Assembly (NCBI GenBank): GCA_019636735.1
Contig: JAHBWY010000002.1
Coordinates: forward strand, 186,001 to 250,000
DNA from: Phycisphaeraceae bacterium
GTDB taxonomy: Bacteria > Planctomycetota > Phycisphaerae > Phycisphaerales > SM1A02
Reading direction: 5' to 3'
DNA: 64,000 nt
Position numbers and translations under genes: made by a program. Below, one piece after another: positions 17,931 to 27,590 of the stretch (its first letter is position 1; each line of letters opens with the position of its first letter). The notes below the pieces were generated by a model. It was not told the origin of the DNA and did not search any database. It was given only the letters and a program-made list of their open reading frames with translations.

Positions 17931-19237
17931 GTGAAACGGTGTCGAACCGGGGGGCATCGGCCAGTCCTGTGGCGCCCGATCCACTTCCCCGAACATGGAT
18001 GCTGGGTGAGCCCGACCTGAGCGGTCGCATCAAGGCGCGGGCCGAGGATTTCCTCGTCGATGAGATCCCACTCTATGAACCCTCGGGCGAGGGAGAGCAC
18101 CTCTATCTCCGAGTGCAGAAGCGGCACATGGCCCATGGCGAGCTCATCGACCTGCTCGCGCGGCACTACGAAGTCGACCCGGGAGCGATCGGCTTCGCGG
18201 GCATGAAGGATCGAGTCGGTGTGACGCAGCAGACCGTTTCGATTCACCTGCCGGGGCGAAGCGATCCCCCTCCACCGAGCGACACTCGCATTGAGATCCT
18301 CTGGCAGGCGCGCCACGGCAACAAGCTTCGTCGAGGTCACCTGCAGGGCAACCGCTTTGCGATTCGAGTGCGCGAGGTCGATCCGCTCAAGGTGACATCA
18401 GTCTGGCGACGCCTGTCGCGCCTGGCGACCACCGGTGTGCCGGACTTCTTCGGTCCGCAGCGCTTCGGCTATCGATGCAACAGCCATGTGCTCGGTCGAT
18501 TGCTGCTTGGCGCATCACCCGAGGCGCTGCTCTCGGAACTGCTCGGCGCCGGCGGCTCGCCATTTCCCGAGCATCAGCGCCCGGCGCGCGAGCACTTCGA
18601 CCAGGGGAAGTGGGCCGAGAGTCTTCCGCTCTGGCATCGAGGCGACTATGCGGAGCGGGCGGCGCTGGCGGCACTGGTTCGTGGAGCAACGCCAGCGCGC
18701 GCGATTTCGGCCATTCGCCGCGAGGATCGCGCCTTCTGGGTGAGCGCCCTTCAGTCGGCGATCTTCAATCAGGTTGTCGCGGAGCGGGTGCGCGCGGGCA
18801 CGCTCGGCGAGATTCACCATGGTGATGTCGCCTGGCTTCATGACAATGGCGCGGTCTTCCTCGTTGGTGAAGAGGACCTCGCCGAGCGCGATGAAGGTCG
18901 CGCCATCGCTCCGCGACTGGCGGCGTTCGAGCTTTCTCCGAGCGGGCCTCTGCCGGGGCCCGGCATGGTGGCGGCCACGGGCCGTGCTGGTGAATGTGAA
19001 CGCGAGGCCATGCTTCGCTTCGGAGGGGAAGTGCTCATGAGCGCGGCACCCGATGGGCCGCAAGGGGCTCGGCGCCCGCTTCGCGTGCGCGTGGGCCATC
19101 CATCGGTCGAGGGGTCGATGGACGAGCATGGTCCCTTCATTCGGCTGGCCTTCGATCTTCCCAAGGGCGCCTATGCGACGGTCGTGCTGCGCGAGCTCTT
19201 CAGAGATGCGGAGTCTGGGGCGCACGATGAGCCGTGA
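17927..19237 (+). CDS. truD: tRNA pseudouridine(13) synthase TruD
   Basis: TruD isomerises uridine 13 in the D-arm of certain tRNAs. The 436-residue protein carries the catalytic D95 in GFAGMKDRVGVT, the LRRGHLQGNRFAI block, and FFGPQRFGYRCNSH, which together are diagnostic for TruD. The length exceeds the E. coli enzyme (about 350 residues), with extra sequence in the insertion (TRUD) domain and near the C-terminus. The start overlaps the HAD gene by ATGA. Nothing recognisable lies in the 167 bp after it. Confidence 0.95.
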   Translation: MSETVSNRGASASPVAPDPLPRTWMLGEPDLSGRIKARAEDFLVDEIPLYEPSGEGEHLYLRVQKRHMAHGELIDLLARHYEVDPGAIGFAGMKDRVGVTQQTVSIHLPGRSDPPPPSDTRIEILWQARHGNKLRRGHLQGNRFAIRVREVDPLKVTSVWRRLSRLATTGVPDFFGPQRFGYRCNSHVLGRLLLGASPEALLSELLGAGGSPFPEHQRPAREHFDQGKWAESLPLWHRGDYAERAALAALVRGATPARAISAIRREDRAFWVSALQSAIFNQVVAERVRAGTLGEIHHGDVAWLHDNGAVFLVGEEDLAERDEGRAIAPRLAAFELSPSGPLPGPGMVAATGRAGECEREAMLRFGGEVLMSAAPDGPQGARRPLRVRVGHPSVEGSMDEHGPFIRLAFDLPKGAYATVVLRELFRDAESGAHDEP

Positions 19238-19404
19238 TCGTCGCGGGTTCCGCGATGGGCACGCATGGCGTCGCAACGACGGGTCGCCGAGACCCCGAGA
19301 TGGCCACTCAGGCTGCATCGCATCGGTGGGACGATCGCCCGACCTTCATCGACCTCGCGGCGACGCTCCGATCATCAGCGAGAGCGGCCTCGTGAACGGC
19401 GCAC

Positions 19405-20574
19405 TCAATCTTGCTCGCGCCGACGACCTCGGCCGATCGCAAGAGCCAGGGCCATGAGTCCGATCGCGCCTGGAGCCGGGATGGGAGGCGGAGGAGGCGG
19501 GCTGGGGTTGTTTCCACCACCGCCGCCGCCACCACCACCGCCACCGCCGCCGTTGGTCGGCGTTGGAACCACCGTCTGTGGAGGCGCTGACACGAACTGA
19601 CCATCCGCACCGGCGAACCCGCCGGGGCCGGAGTAGAGGCCGGTGTAGAAGCCGCTCGGAAAGCCCGCTCCGGTGCTCACTCCACCATCGTTAGAGCCGT
19701 CGCCCACGACGCCGGCGAGCACCTGGCGGAAGGCATCCTCATCGAAGTCGCTCGGCATCACATCGGCACCGATGCCGGTGAACCAGCCCTTGACCATGGC
19801 TGGAGCGCCGGGTTCGATCTCCATTCGGACGCCCACCAACGACTGATCAGATGGCACGCCCATGTCGCCGCTCAGATCCATGCCGACCATGCTGATGGCG
19901 AACGGCGCGTCGCTCTGATTGGTGAGAATGCTGATTCCGGTCTCACCCTCGGCGATGCGAGCAGGCGGAACAGGAATGCCGCGACCCACCTGCGGATTGT
20001 CAATGTCACCGCCGACGATCGGCGCCATTGAGAAGCTGGCGCCTCGCAAGGAGCCGACGGCCACCATCTCCGGCTCGGGATCGTCGTTGTCGGGATCGTT
20101 GTCACGCTGGGGCGACGCGGCGAACATGTCGATGCGCACGCGGCGCGTGCCATCGGTGTAGAGCATTCGGCTCAGGCTGTATCCGGAGAGCACATCGAGA
20201 CCCGATGCGATGTTCTCCGCATTCACTTCGCGACCGAGCGCCAGGCCGACGGGACTTCCGGGCCGACCGATCGAGTCATCGGGGACGAGCTCAAACTGGC
20301 TGCTTCCTGGCGCGGCGACATAGATGCGCACCGCCGATGCATTGCCGAGCCCACCTTCAACTGCGGTCAGCGTGCGCTGACCCATCGTGACATTGCGCAC
20401 CCAGACATCCCCGGAGAAGACTCCGCGCGTGACCGTGGCGTCAGAGGTGTAGAACTCGCCGGTCTGAAAGGTTGCAATCACCGCCGTCACGCTGGAGCCG
20501 ATCACCATCGCGGCCAGCGCGCCAAGTGAAGCGATGGGCTGAAGACGGGCAGATCGATCGGCATGGCGTCGCAT
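19405..20574 (-). CDS. Exported protein with poly-Gly linker and PEP-CTERM-like sorting signal
   Basis: The protein has 389 residues from the ATG at 20574. It has a basic N-terminus and a hydrophobic signal segment (about 15-35), then an unrecognised beta-rich body. The C-terminus has 13 consecutive Gly residues, a Pro run, and IPAPGAIGLMALALAIGR followed by Arg residues. This is the PEP-CTERM/IPAPGA tripartite signal: motif, transmembrane helix, basic end. In other bacteria exosortases process such tails during export to the surface; no exosortase is in the window. An acidic DNDPDNDD stretch in the middle may bind calcium. The first 38 residues of the longer open frame lack a signal and are left out. 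The 240 bp upstream hold no gene. Confidence 0.83.
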   Translation of the reverse strand: MRRHADRSARLQPIASLGALAAMVIGSSVTAVIATFQTGEFYTSDATVTRGVFSGDVWVRNVTMGQRTLTAVEGGLGNASAVRIYVAAPGSSQFELVPDDSIGRPGSPVGLALGREVNAENIASGLDVLSGYSLSRMLYTDGTRRVRIDMFAASPQRDNDPDNDDPEPEMVAVGSLRGASFSMAPIVGGDIDNPQVGRGIPVPPARIAEGETGISILTNQSDAPFAISMVGMDLSGDMGVPSDQSLVGVRMEIEPGAPAMVKGWFTGIGADVMPSDFDEDAFRQVLAGVVGDGSNDGGVSTGAGFPSGFYTGLYSGPGGFAGADGQFVSAPPQTVVPTPTNGGGGGGGGGGGGGNNPSPPPPPPIPAPGAIGLMALALAIGRGRRREQD

Positions 20575-20814
20575 GGTCGAGACTCCTCTGAACTTCGTGA
20601 GGGTCATTGCCGCTGGTGCGGCATTCGGCGGTCGGGTGCGCCCGCGCGGATCTCGCGTCGCGGTCGCACATCCTGAGTACGCGCTCAAGACACTTTGAGT
20701 GTGGAAAGCGACTGGGCAGATGTCCGCTCGAAGACTGCGATTTGGATGCCCAAAGTCGGGCTCCGCGGAACATTCCTGCAGAGACCGGCCCGGAAACGCG
20801 AACTGTGTTCCGTT

Positions 20815-21402
20815 CTAGGACCTCGGAGTCCGCCGGGCGGCTCGTCGTGGCGCAAAGAATGCCCGAAGTTGCCGTGCCGCACGGGTTTGCATCACGCCGC
20901 CGCAGACCCGGAGCCGGTGGTTCAGGCGCGGGTCACTCGGGATTTCATAGAGCGTGCCGCAGGCCCCCGCCTTCGGGTCAAAGGCGGCGAAGACGAGATG
21001 GCTCACCCGCGCATTGACGAGCGCACCAGCGCACATCGGACAGGGTTCGAGCGTGACCGCCATGCGAGTTTCCCCCAGGCGCCATTGACCCGCAGCAATG
21101 CCGGCGCGACGGAGCGCGACGACTTCTGCATGCGCGGTCGGATCGGCGCCAGCCTCACGCTCATTGAACGCCTCGCCCAGGATCACTCCATTGCGATACA
21201 GCACCGCGCCGACGGGCACTTCGCCGCGACGGGCCGCGATGCGGGCGAGTTCAAGCGCCCGCTCCATCATCTGCAGATCGGTCAACTCAAACCATGGATG
21301 GTGGCGCCTCCATCGCGCGACGAGAGCGCGCCGGCGGGCCATCATGCGGCGATGCCGGCGTCTCCGAAGTGCCGCGCGAGCCTCGGGCGATTGTCCGCTC
21401 AT
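20815..21402 (-). CDS. tadA: tRNA-specific adenosine deaminase
   Basis: TadA converts A34 of tRNA-Arg(ACG) to inosine. The 195-residue protein has zinc ligands H91 (with catalytic Glu93 in HAEV) and C121/C124 in PCPMCAGAL, and the N-terminal MMERALELA helix usual for TadA. About 40 Arg-rich residues precede the domain, so translation from the ATG at 21402 gives an unusually basic leader; internal ATG codons near residues 45-46 are alternatives. The ATG at 21402 overlaps the stop of a 24-codon mini-ORF created by duplication of the tatC-tadA junction. A related cytosine or guanine deaminase function is less likely given the motif set. Confidence 0.88.
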   Translation of the reverse strand: MSGQSPEARAALRRRRHRRMMARRRALVARWRRHHPWFELTDLQMMERALELARIAARRGEVPVGAVLYRNGVILGEAFNEREAGADPTAHAEVVALRRAGIAAGQWRLGETRMAVTLEPCPMCAGALVNARVSHLVFAAFDPKAGACGTLYEIPSDPRLNHRLRVCGGVMQTRAARQLRAFFAPRRAARRTPRS

Positions 21403-21502
21403 GGCCGGATCCGTCCGCGACCGAGCGCGAGCGCACAACCGCCAGCCGCGTCTACTCGGGTGCGTCCGCTCATGGCCGAATCCGTCCGCGACCGAGCGCG
21501 AG
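21393..21502. repeat. Direct repeat of the tatC-tadA junction (39 bp, offset 71 bp)
   Basis: Bases 21393-21431 and 21464-21502 are the same 39-bp sequence with one difference (G/A). On the minus strand each copy reads the last codons of tatC (LGRGRIRP-stop) followed by an ATGAGCGGAC start. The copies are separated by 32 bp of unmatched sequence. This looks like a local duplication of the overlapping stop/start junction. Confidence 0.9.
21399..21473 (-). other. 24-codon mini-ORF bridging tatC and tadA
   Basis: The ATG at 21473 overlaps the tatC stop by ATGA, and the mini-ORF ends in a TGA that overlaps the tadA ATG, again by ATGA. Its first residues MSG copy the start of TadA and its last nine, ALGRGRIRP, copy the end of TatC. 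It is most likely a by-product of junction duplication that keeps translational coupling. There is no evidence the peptide itself has a function. Confidence 0.35.
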
Positions 21503-22570
21503 ATCCTTGACGCGATTCATCACCGATCCTTCGGCAACCGCACGCGGCGGGGCCACGACCAGCAGCACGATGCCCAGCTCATAGAGCAGGTAGAGCGGAA
21601 TGGCCATCAGCATCATCGAGACCGGATCGACGGTGGGCGTAATGATCGCCGCCGCAATGATGCAAATGAAGACGGCGTGGCGGCGATATCGGCGCAGGAG
21701 GTCCACTTCGATCACGCCAATCCACCCGAGGAGGAGAACGACCAGCGGTAACTGGAAGCCGATCGCCACCGCCAGCATGAGCGTCAGCACGAAGTCGAGG
21801 TACTCCCGAAGCCGGAACTGCTGGTCGAGCTGGCCGAGTCGACGAAGGGGAATCGAGAAGATCTCGAGGCGTCCCTCGGTTCCGGCTGGAAGCGCCGCGC
21901 GAAGTTCATGCGCCGGCGTCAGCCAGAGGTCGCCGGGACGCAGGTGCGTCGGCGGCTCGGCGAAGATTGGAATGCGCAGTGGAGCCGGACCATCGACCGC
22001 AGGCGGGGCGGGGCGCGCCTCGCCTTCGGCGGCACCCGAGAGCGCGGCGGAGAGTTCGGGCGGCGCTTCGTCGACTTCGACCGGTGCCGGACCGCCGAAG
22101 CTCACCAGGAACTTGAGCATCAGCGGCAGCATCACGAAGTAGAGGAGCAGCATGCCGATGACCGTGAGCGCGGCGCTCATGGGCACCAGCATGCGGACGA
22201 AGCGCTTTTCCGACGCATAGAGGCCCGGCTCGACGAACTTCCATGCCTGCCAGAGGATCCACGGTGCGGAGAGGATCAGCGCGACGACGAGCGCCAGGTG
22301 CATGTCGGCACCGATCGTCTCCACGGGGTTGAGCACCTGGAGCGACGGCGGAATGCCGCTCGCCCGCTGGGCGGCGAATGCCGGCTCGCAGAGAATCGCC
22401 CTGATCGAAGGCGCGAAGAGGAACGCCACTACGGCGAGCGGCAGCGGCAGCGCGACCGCGAGGATCAACCTCTTCCGGAGCTCATCGAGGTGGTCGCCGA
22501 AGCTCATCACCCCGCGAGGTTCGGCGTTGTTAGCGCCGCCGGAGTCGTGGGAGTCGTGGGCGTCGTGCAC
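21470..22570 (-). CDS. tatC: Sec-independent protein translocase TatC with a long periplasmic insertion
   Basis: TatC is the twin-arginine signal receptor of the Tat export pathway. The 366-residue protein has the family's SFGDHLDELRKRL N-terminal motif and six expected membrane helices. It is about 110 residues longer than typical TatC. The extra length is a Pro/Ala/Glu-rich periplasmic loop at about residues 158-245, between the third and fourth helices, plus a His/Asp-rich leader. The FRLREYLDFVLTL segment and ITPTVDPVSMM in the last third are conserved TatC features. No tatA or tatB is in the window. It is flanked by tatD (upstream, 4-bp gap) and tadA in one minus-strand unit. A Tat-like RRTFIK signal occurs in ActB downstream on the other strand. 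Confidence 0.93.
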   Translation of the reverse strand: MHDAHDSHDSGGANNAEPRGVMSFGDHLDELRKRLILAVALPLPLAVVAFLFAPSIRAILCEPAFAAQRASGIPPSLQVLNPVETIGADMHLALVVALILSAPWILWQAWKFVEPGLYASEKRFVRMLVPMSAALTVIGMLLLYFVMLPLMLKFLVSFGGPAPVEVDEAPPELSAALSGAAEGEARPAPPAVDGPAPLRIPIFAEPPTHLRPGDLWLTPAHELRAALPAGTEGRLEIFSIPLRRLGQLDQQFRLREYLDFVLTLMLAVAIGFQLPLVVLLLGWIGVIEVDLLRRYRRHAVFICIIAAAIITPTVDPVSMMLMAIPLYLLYELGIVLLVVAPPRAVAEGSVMNRVKDLALGRGRIRP

Positions 22571-22574
22571 GCGT

Positions 22575-23366
22575 TCATGCTACGGCGGGCCGCGGCAGGT
22601 TGAAGAAGCGCCGGGCGTTGTCATCGAGGGTTTCGCTCATCACCTCGGGGGCCAGGCCATGCAGGGCTGCCAGCTTCGCCGCGACCAGCGGGACATGGGC
22701 CGGCCGATTGGGAAAGGTGCCGCGCATGGGCTCGGGCGAGAGGAACGGCGCATCGGTCTCGACCATCAGGCGATCCAGCGGCACGAGGGCCGCCGCCTCG
22801 GCGACGAGCGGCGCGTTCGCATAGGTGACGATGCCGGTGAAGCTGATCATCGATCCGAGATCGAGCACTCGGCGCGCTTCATCGGGTGAGCCGCTGAAGC
22901 AGTGAAAGACCATGCGTTCCATCGGCAAGGTCGATTGCACCAGCACCGGGAGCAGATCGTCGAAGGCATCGCGGCAGTGAATCACGATCGGAAGGTCCAG
23001 CCCCTCCGAGCGCCACCGCGCGATACGATCAAGCTGTTCGAGCAGGACTTCGAGTTGCACCTTCAAGGGGGGCTTTCGGTGATGGCGATCGAGACCGAGT
23101 TCGCCCCACGCAACGCACCGGGGACCGGAGGCAACCTCGCGGAGATCGCCCCAGTTGACCGGCTGGTCGCTGTAGAGCGGGTGGACGCCCGCCGTGTGGA
23201 AGACTTCGGGGTGGGTCTCGGAGATCGTCCTCGCGCGGATCGCGTCAGCGCTCGTGGTGCTCACAGAGATCGCTTGCTTCACACCCGCAGCATGCATCGC
23301 GGCAACTTCCTCGGCGACGCGCCCTTCGAAGACGCTGAAACTGAGGTGGCAGTGGGTGTCGATCAA
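22575..23366 (-). CDS. TatD-family metal-dependent hydrolase
   Basis: This 263-residue TIM-barrel hydrolase is of the TatD DNase family. Metal-site residues are visible as DTHCHL (H5, H7), GELGLD (Glu), VIHCRDA (His), MVFHCFSG (His) and VETDAPF (Asp). Family members act as 3'-5' exonucleases or repair/turnover nucleases and are not needed for Tat export, although they are often next to tat genes. It starts the minus-strand tatD-tatC-tadA unit and is divergent from the ACIII operon across about 290 bp. Confidence 0.93.
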   Translation of the reverse strand: MIDTHCHLSFSVFEGRVAEEVAAMHAAGVKQAISVSTTSADAIRARTISETHPEVFHTAGVHPLYSDQPVNWGDLREVASGPRCVAWGELGLDRHHRKPPLKVQLEVLLEQLDRIARWRSEGLDLPIVIHCRDAFDDLLPVLVQSTLPMERMVFHCFSGSPDEARRVLDLGSMISFTGIVTYANAPLVAEAAALVPLDRLMVETDAPFLSPEPMRGTFPNRPAHVPLVAAKLAALHGLAPEVMSETLDDNARRFFNLPRPAVA

Positions 23367-23485
23367 GGGTTGCGGCGCCTCGGGCGAGGGTGTGACTCTA
23401 CCGGAGCCACAACGAGCCTCCAGGTTGGGGTCCGATTCGGCCCGGCGGGGGGGTGAAGTCGCGCTGAGCGGTACCCAAACGGCAA

Positions 23486-23502
23486 TTGAGAGTCACTCTC
23501 AA
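23486..23502. promoter_or_regulatory. 17-bp palindrome upstream of ACIII promoter (operator candidate)
   Basis: TTGAGAGT-C-ACTCTCAA is a perfect dyad with 8-bp arms around one base. It ends 12 bp before the -35 hexamer of the actA promoter candidate. That position fits a site for a dimeric activator, or a repressor acting on the tatD side. The regulator is unknown. Confidence 0.5.
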
Positions 23503-23514
23503 CGCGGTGATTTC

Positions 23515-23544
23515 TTGACCATCCCGAAGCGCGTCCCGTAGCAT
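23515..23544 (+). promoter_or_regulatory. Sigma70-like promoter candidate for the ACIII-caa3 operon
   Basis: TTGACC (23515-23520) and TAGCAT (23539-23544) are 18 bp apart, about 115 bp before the actA start chosen here. A transcript would start near 23551. A GTG at 23560 in frame with actA is possible but has no ribosome-binding site. Confidence 0.5.
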
Positions 23545-23658
23545 CAGAAACCTTACTTCGTGAAAATTGGCACGGAGGTGTGGTCACGCCGCCCATCCTC
23601 CCGGCCCCGATCGATCCGCTTCCCTCGTGACCCCGCACGCCTTGGAACCACCGCTCGC

Positions 23659-24312
23659 ATGAGTCGCTTCCTCTTCCCCCGATGGTCGAATGCGCTGTTG
23701 CCGGTGCTGCTTGTCACCGGCGCCGTGCTGCCGTTGTACGCGGTGATGTTTGTTGCGTACGGATTGAGTCCAAAGACGCTCGAAGTCGGGTACAAGCCGA
23801 CGCAGCCGCTGCCCTTCAGTCACGCGCTGCATGCAGGCACGCTCGGCATGGATTGCCGCTACTGCCACAACACCGTGGAGGAGAGTGGTTTCGCCGCGGT
23901 TCCTCCGACGCAGACATGCATGAACTGCCACACGCAGATTCATGTGCAGAGTCCTCGATTGGCGCCCGTGCTTGAGAGCTACGCCACGGGCATGCCGGTG
24001 GAGTGGATCAAGGTGCATCGCCTGGCGGATTACGCGTACTTCAACCACGCGGCGCATGTGAATCGAGGTGTCGGATGCGTGGAGTGCCATGGTCGCGTCG
24101 ACCAGATGGAAGTCGTCTACCGGTCGGCGCCGCTCTCGATGGGATGGTGCCTTGATTGCCATCGTGATCCCGTGGATCGTCTGCGACCACTGAACGAGAT
24201 CACGAACATGGCCTACGACCAGCGCACCGCACTCACTCGCGCCGAGCGCGAGGCGCTGCGGGACCTCTATCACATTCATCCCAACGAGAACTGCTCCACA
24301 TGCCACCGCTGA
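23659..24312 (+). CDS. actA: Alternative complex III subunit A, pentaheme cytochrome c
   Basis: ActA is the membrane-anchored multiheme cytochrome of alternative complex III, the quinol:electron-acceptor oxidoreductase that replaces cytochrome bc1. The 217-residue protein has an N-terminal membrane helix (about residues 9-30) and exactly five CxxCH heme sites: CRYCH, CMNCH, CVECH, CLDCH and CSTCH. The ATG at 23659 gives a start just before the anchor; a GTG 99 bp upstream is in frame but adds 33 Arg/Pro-rich residues. The last codons overlap the actB start by 13 bp. It is the first gene of a 15 kb same-strand respiratory cluster. Confidence 0.93.
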   Translation: MSRFLFPRWSNALLPVLLVTGAVLPLYAVMFVAYGLSPKTLEVGYKPTQPLPFSHALHAGTLGMDCRYCHNTVEESGFAAVPPTQTCMNCHTQIHVQSPRLAPVLESYATGMPVEWIKVHRLADYAYFNHAAHVNRGVGCVECHGRVDQMEVVYRSAPLSMGWCLDCHRDPVDRLRPLNEITNMAYDQRTALTRAEREALRDLYHIHPNENCSTCHR

Positions 24313-27300
24313 ACGACCGCGACTCCGCGTCTCCGTCCGGCGGCTGCGGCTCCTCGGAGTCGCCCGCCCCTCTGAGTGGGCGCCGCTGGTGGCGCTCGAT
24401 TGAAGAGAAGACCCCATCGCCGGAACTGCTTGAGCAGCTCGGTCGCGAGTTCCCCGAAGGCGCGTCGGAGCTTCCCGACGGCGAGGATCGTCGAACCTTC
24501 ATCAAGCTGATGGGCGCGTCGATGGCGCTCGCGGGCATCGGGCTCTCGGGGTGCCGGCGCTGGCCCGAGGAGAAGATCCTTCCCTACGCGGTTCGCCCCG
24601 CCGATCGCATTCCCGGCACGCCCGTCATCTACGCGACAGCAACGGAGTACGGCGGCGTCGGCATGGGCCTGCTGGCCACCAGCTTCGACGGCCGCCCGAT
24701 CAAGCTCGACGGCAACGCCGAGACATGGATGGGCGGCGGAACCAGCACGCTCGCGCAGGCGAGCATCATCGCGCTCTACAACCCGGAGCGCAGCATCGAA
24801 GCGCATGAGCGGGGCGCGCCGTCCACCGATGCGAATTTCAGCGTGTGGGCCGTCGAGCGCTTCGCGGCGCTCAAGGCGCGGGGCGGCGAGGGACTTGCCT
24901 TCCTCTCCGAGGCCTTTAGTGGTCCGACCTTCGCCGACATGAAGGCACGCGTGATGAAGGCCTTCCCGAAGGCGCTCTGGGCCACCTGGGAGCCGCTCTC
25001 CAATGACGCGGCGCTCGAGGGCACCGCGTTGGCCTTCGGATCGCCGCGGCGCGTCATCCCCGACTTCTCCCGCGCGGATGTGATCGTCTCGCTCGATGAC
25101 GACTTCCTCAACGCGTCGCCGATCTCGCCGAGGCTGACGCGCGACTTCGCGCAGGGGCGTCGCCCGAATGGAGCCGATCCGAAGCACGCGACGCTCTCCC
25201 GACTCTATGCCTTCGAGAGCACGCTCTCGGTCACGGGCATGAATGCCGACGAGCGATTTGCCGTGCAGCGCTCGATCATTCCCGCGATTGCGGCGCACAT
25301 CGCCGGCTCGCTCGAAGTTCCGTCCAATCCGGCGATCGAGGCGTGCCGTCGCCTTGGCGCCAACTTCAGTCCCGACCAACTCGGCCACGGCCGCACCGAG
25401 GCCTACGCCAAGCTTCTCGATGATCTTCGCGCGGCGCGCGGTCGCGGCGTCGTAGTCGCCGGCCCCGGCCAGCCCGCGGTGGTTCATGCGATCTGTGCGC
25501 TCATCAACGATGCGCTCGGGAACAGCGGCGCGACGGTGCGCTATGTGCCAGCGCTCGAGAGTCCCTCGCTGCCGCAGATCAAGGCGCTGGTGGATGCGCT
25601 CCAGGCCGGTCGAGTCGAGACGCTCGTCATGCTCGGCGGCAACCCCGTCTACACCGCGCCTGCCGACCTCGACTTCGGCAGCGCGATGACCAAGGCGCGC
25701 GAAGTGATTCACCTCTCCCTCGAGGTGAACGAGACTTCGCAGCACTCCGCCTGCACATGGCACCTGCCCGCGGCGCACTATCTCGAGTGCTGGGGCGATG
25801 TCCGAAACTGGGATCACTCGATCTCCATTCAGCAGCCGCTCATTCTGCCGCTCGTGCCCGATGATCAGAAGGCTCGAAGCCCCATCGAGATGCTGGCGAT
25901 GATCGCTGGCGACGGGCCGACCGAGGGCGAGCAGCTCGTGCGGCGCACGCACACTTCGGGACCACCGGGACTCGCGGCCGAAGTGGCGTGGCGCCGCATG
26001 CTCGAACGCGGCTCCGTGCCCGGCTCCGCGGCCACTGCCGAGGGGCGCCCCGCCGTCAACGCCGCAGCGATCGCGAGCGGCCTGGACGCTCACGGCACCA
26101 CCATGCCTCGCGCCGCTGCCGGCGGACTCGAAGTCGTCTTCTTCAATGACATGAAGGTCTTCGACGGCCGCTTCGGATCGATCGGCTGGCTCCAGGAGTT
26201 GCCCGATCCCGTCACGAAGATCACCTGGGACAACGCCGCGCTCCTGAGCCCGAAGACTGCGGCAAAGCTCGGCGTCTCCAAGGGCGAGATCGTGCGGCTC
26301 GCCGCCGGTGGGCGCTCGATCGACGCGGCGGTCTGGCCGCTGCCGGGGCACGCCGATGACTCGATTTCAATCGCGCTCGGCTATGGCCGACGCGAGTGCG
26401 GCTCGTCGATTGCGCGCGACGCGGGCTTCAACGCCTACGCCCTGCGCACCAGCAGCGCGCCATGGGTGCACGCCGACGCCTCGGTCACCAAGGCGGGTGG
26501 TCGATACGCCTTCGCTCACACGCAGGATCACGGCGTCTCCGAAGCGATCATTCCCGCGGTGCCGCACCAGGGCATCCAGGCGCGACTGCCGTCGCTCGTG
26601 CGGCAGGGCACGCTCTCTGAGTATCGCGATCACCCCGACTTCGCCGCGCATCGCACCCATGTGATGCACCGCCTCAGCCTCTGGGAGGAGACGAACCTCG
26701 ACGGCGCGAAGTACCGCTGGGCGATGTCGGTTGACCTTTCGACCTGCACCGGCTGCTCGGCGTGCGTCGTCGCCTGCCAGGCGGAGAACAACATTCCAAT
26801 CGTCGGCAAGGACCAGGTGGCTCGCGGACGCGAACTGCACTGGATCCGCATCGACCGCTACTTCCGTGGCGACGACATCGATCGCCCCGACGGCTTCGCG
26901 ATCTGCCCCGTCACCTGCATGCAGTGCGAGAACGCTCCATGCGAGCAGGTGTGCCCGGTCGCCGCAACGGTGCACGACGATGAGGGGCTGAACAACATGG
27001 TCTACAACCGCTGCATCGGCACCCGCTATTGCAGCAACAACTGCCCCTACAAGGTGCGTCGCTTCAACTTCTTCGACTACCAGCGGCGCACCCCGATTCG
27101 AGAGCAGAAGGGGATGCTGGCGGTCGAACCCGAGTACTTCATCGAGACTGGGCCCCACATCAGGCTTCGCATGCAGTTCAACCCCGAGGTCACCGTTCGC
27201 ATGCGCGGCGTGATGGAGAAGTGCACCTTCTGCGTGCAGCGCATCCAGTCGGCGAAGATTCGTGCGAAGAACGCCTGGACTCGCAAGGGTGGCACCGCGA

Positions 27301-27590
27301 GCGGCGAATCGACATGGACCATTCCCGACGGCACGATCACCACCGCCTGTCAGGACGCCTGCCCGGCCGGTGCCATCGTCTTCGGCGACCTCAATGATCC
27401 CAAGAGCCGTGTCAGCGCCCTGCACGGCGATCCTCGCAGCTACCAGATGCTTGAGGAGCTGAACACCAAGACCAGACTTCGCTACATGGCGCGGGTGACG
27501 AACCCTGCCGTGGGTGGAGATGGTGGACACGGCCACGCGTCCAATGGCCGCGCGACGAATGGCACCGGCGGTCAGGGAGGTGCCGCGTGA
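24300..27590 (+). CDS. actB: Alternative complex III subunit B, molybdopterin-oxidoreductase-like/4Fe-4S fusion
   Basis: ActB is the large periplasmic iron-sulfur subunit. The 1096-residue protein has a Tat-like signal RRTFIK at residues 64-69 followed by a hydrophobic run. A region related to molybdopterin oxidoreductases (about 100-760) follows, which in characterised ACIII binds no molybdenum cofactor. A ferredoxin-like part (about 812-1040) has four Cys clusters beginning [35 protein letters not shown] and CTFC...CQDACPAG. The clusters would carry electrons from quinol to ActA hemes. The N-terminal 60 residues before the Tat motif are long, as in other members. The His/Gly-rich C-terminus overlaps the actC start. 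Confidence 0.95.
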   Translation: MPPLNDRDSASPSGGCGSSESPAPLSGRRWWRSIEEKTPSPELLEQLGREFPEGASELPDGEDRRTFIKLMGASMALAGIGLSGCRRWPEEKILPYAVRPADRIPGTPVIYATATEYGGVGMGLLATSFDGRPIKLDGNAETWMGGGTSTLAQASIIALYNPERSIEAHERGAPSTDANFSVWAVERFAALKARGGEGLAFLSEAFSGPTFADMKARVMKAFPKALWATWEPLSNDAALEGTALAFGSPRRVIPDFSRADVIVSLDDDFLNASPISPRLTRDFAQGRRPNGADPKHATLSRLYAFESTLSVTGMNADERFAVQRSIIPAIAAHIAGSLEVPSNPAIEACRRLGANFSPDQLGHGRTEAYAKLLDDLRAARGRGVVVAGPGQPAVVHAICALINDALGNSGATVRYVPALESPSLPQIKALVDALQAGRVETLVMLGGNPVYTAPADLDFGSAMTKAREVIHLSLEVNETSQHSACTWHLPAAHYLECWGDVRNWDHSISIQQPLILPLVPDDQKARSPIEMLAMIAGDGPTEGEQLVRRTHTSGPPGLAAEVAWRRMLERGSVPGSAATAEGRPAVNAAAIASGLDAHGTTMPRAAAGGLEVVFFNDMKVFDGRFGSIGWLQELPDPVTKITWDNAALLSPKTAAKLGVSKGEIVRLAAGGRSIDAAVWPLPGHADDSISIALGYGRRECGSSIARDAGFNAYALRTSSAPWVHADASVTKAGGRYAFAHTQDHGVSEAIIPAVPHQGIQARLPSLVRQGTLSEYRDHPDFAAHRTHVMHRLSLWEETNLDGAKYRWAMSVDLSTCTGCSACVVACQAENNIPIVGKDQVARGRELHWIRIDRYFRGDDIDRPDGFAICPVTCMQCENAPCEQVCPVAATVHDDEGLNNMVYNRCIGTRYCSNNCPYKVRRFNFFDYQRRTPIREQKGMLAVEPEYFIETGPHIRLRMQFNPEVTVRMRGVMEKCTFCVQRIQSAKIRAKNAWTRKGGTASGESTWTIPDGTITTACQDACPAGAIVFGDLNDPKSRVSALHGDPRSYQMLEELNTKTRLRYMARVTNPAVGGDGGHGHASNGRATNGTGGQGGAA

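Noticed and set aside
24276-26351. 691-codon minus-strand open frame opposite actB
   Set aside because: Shadow frame of actB with Arg/Gly-rich translation and no motif.
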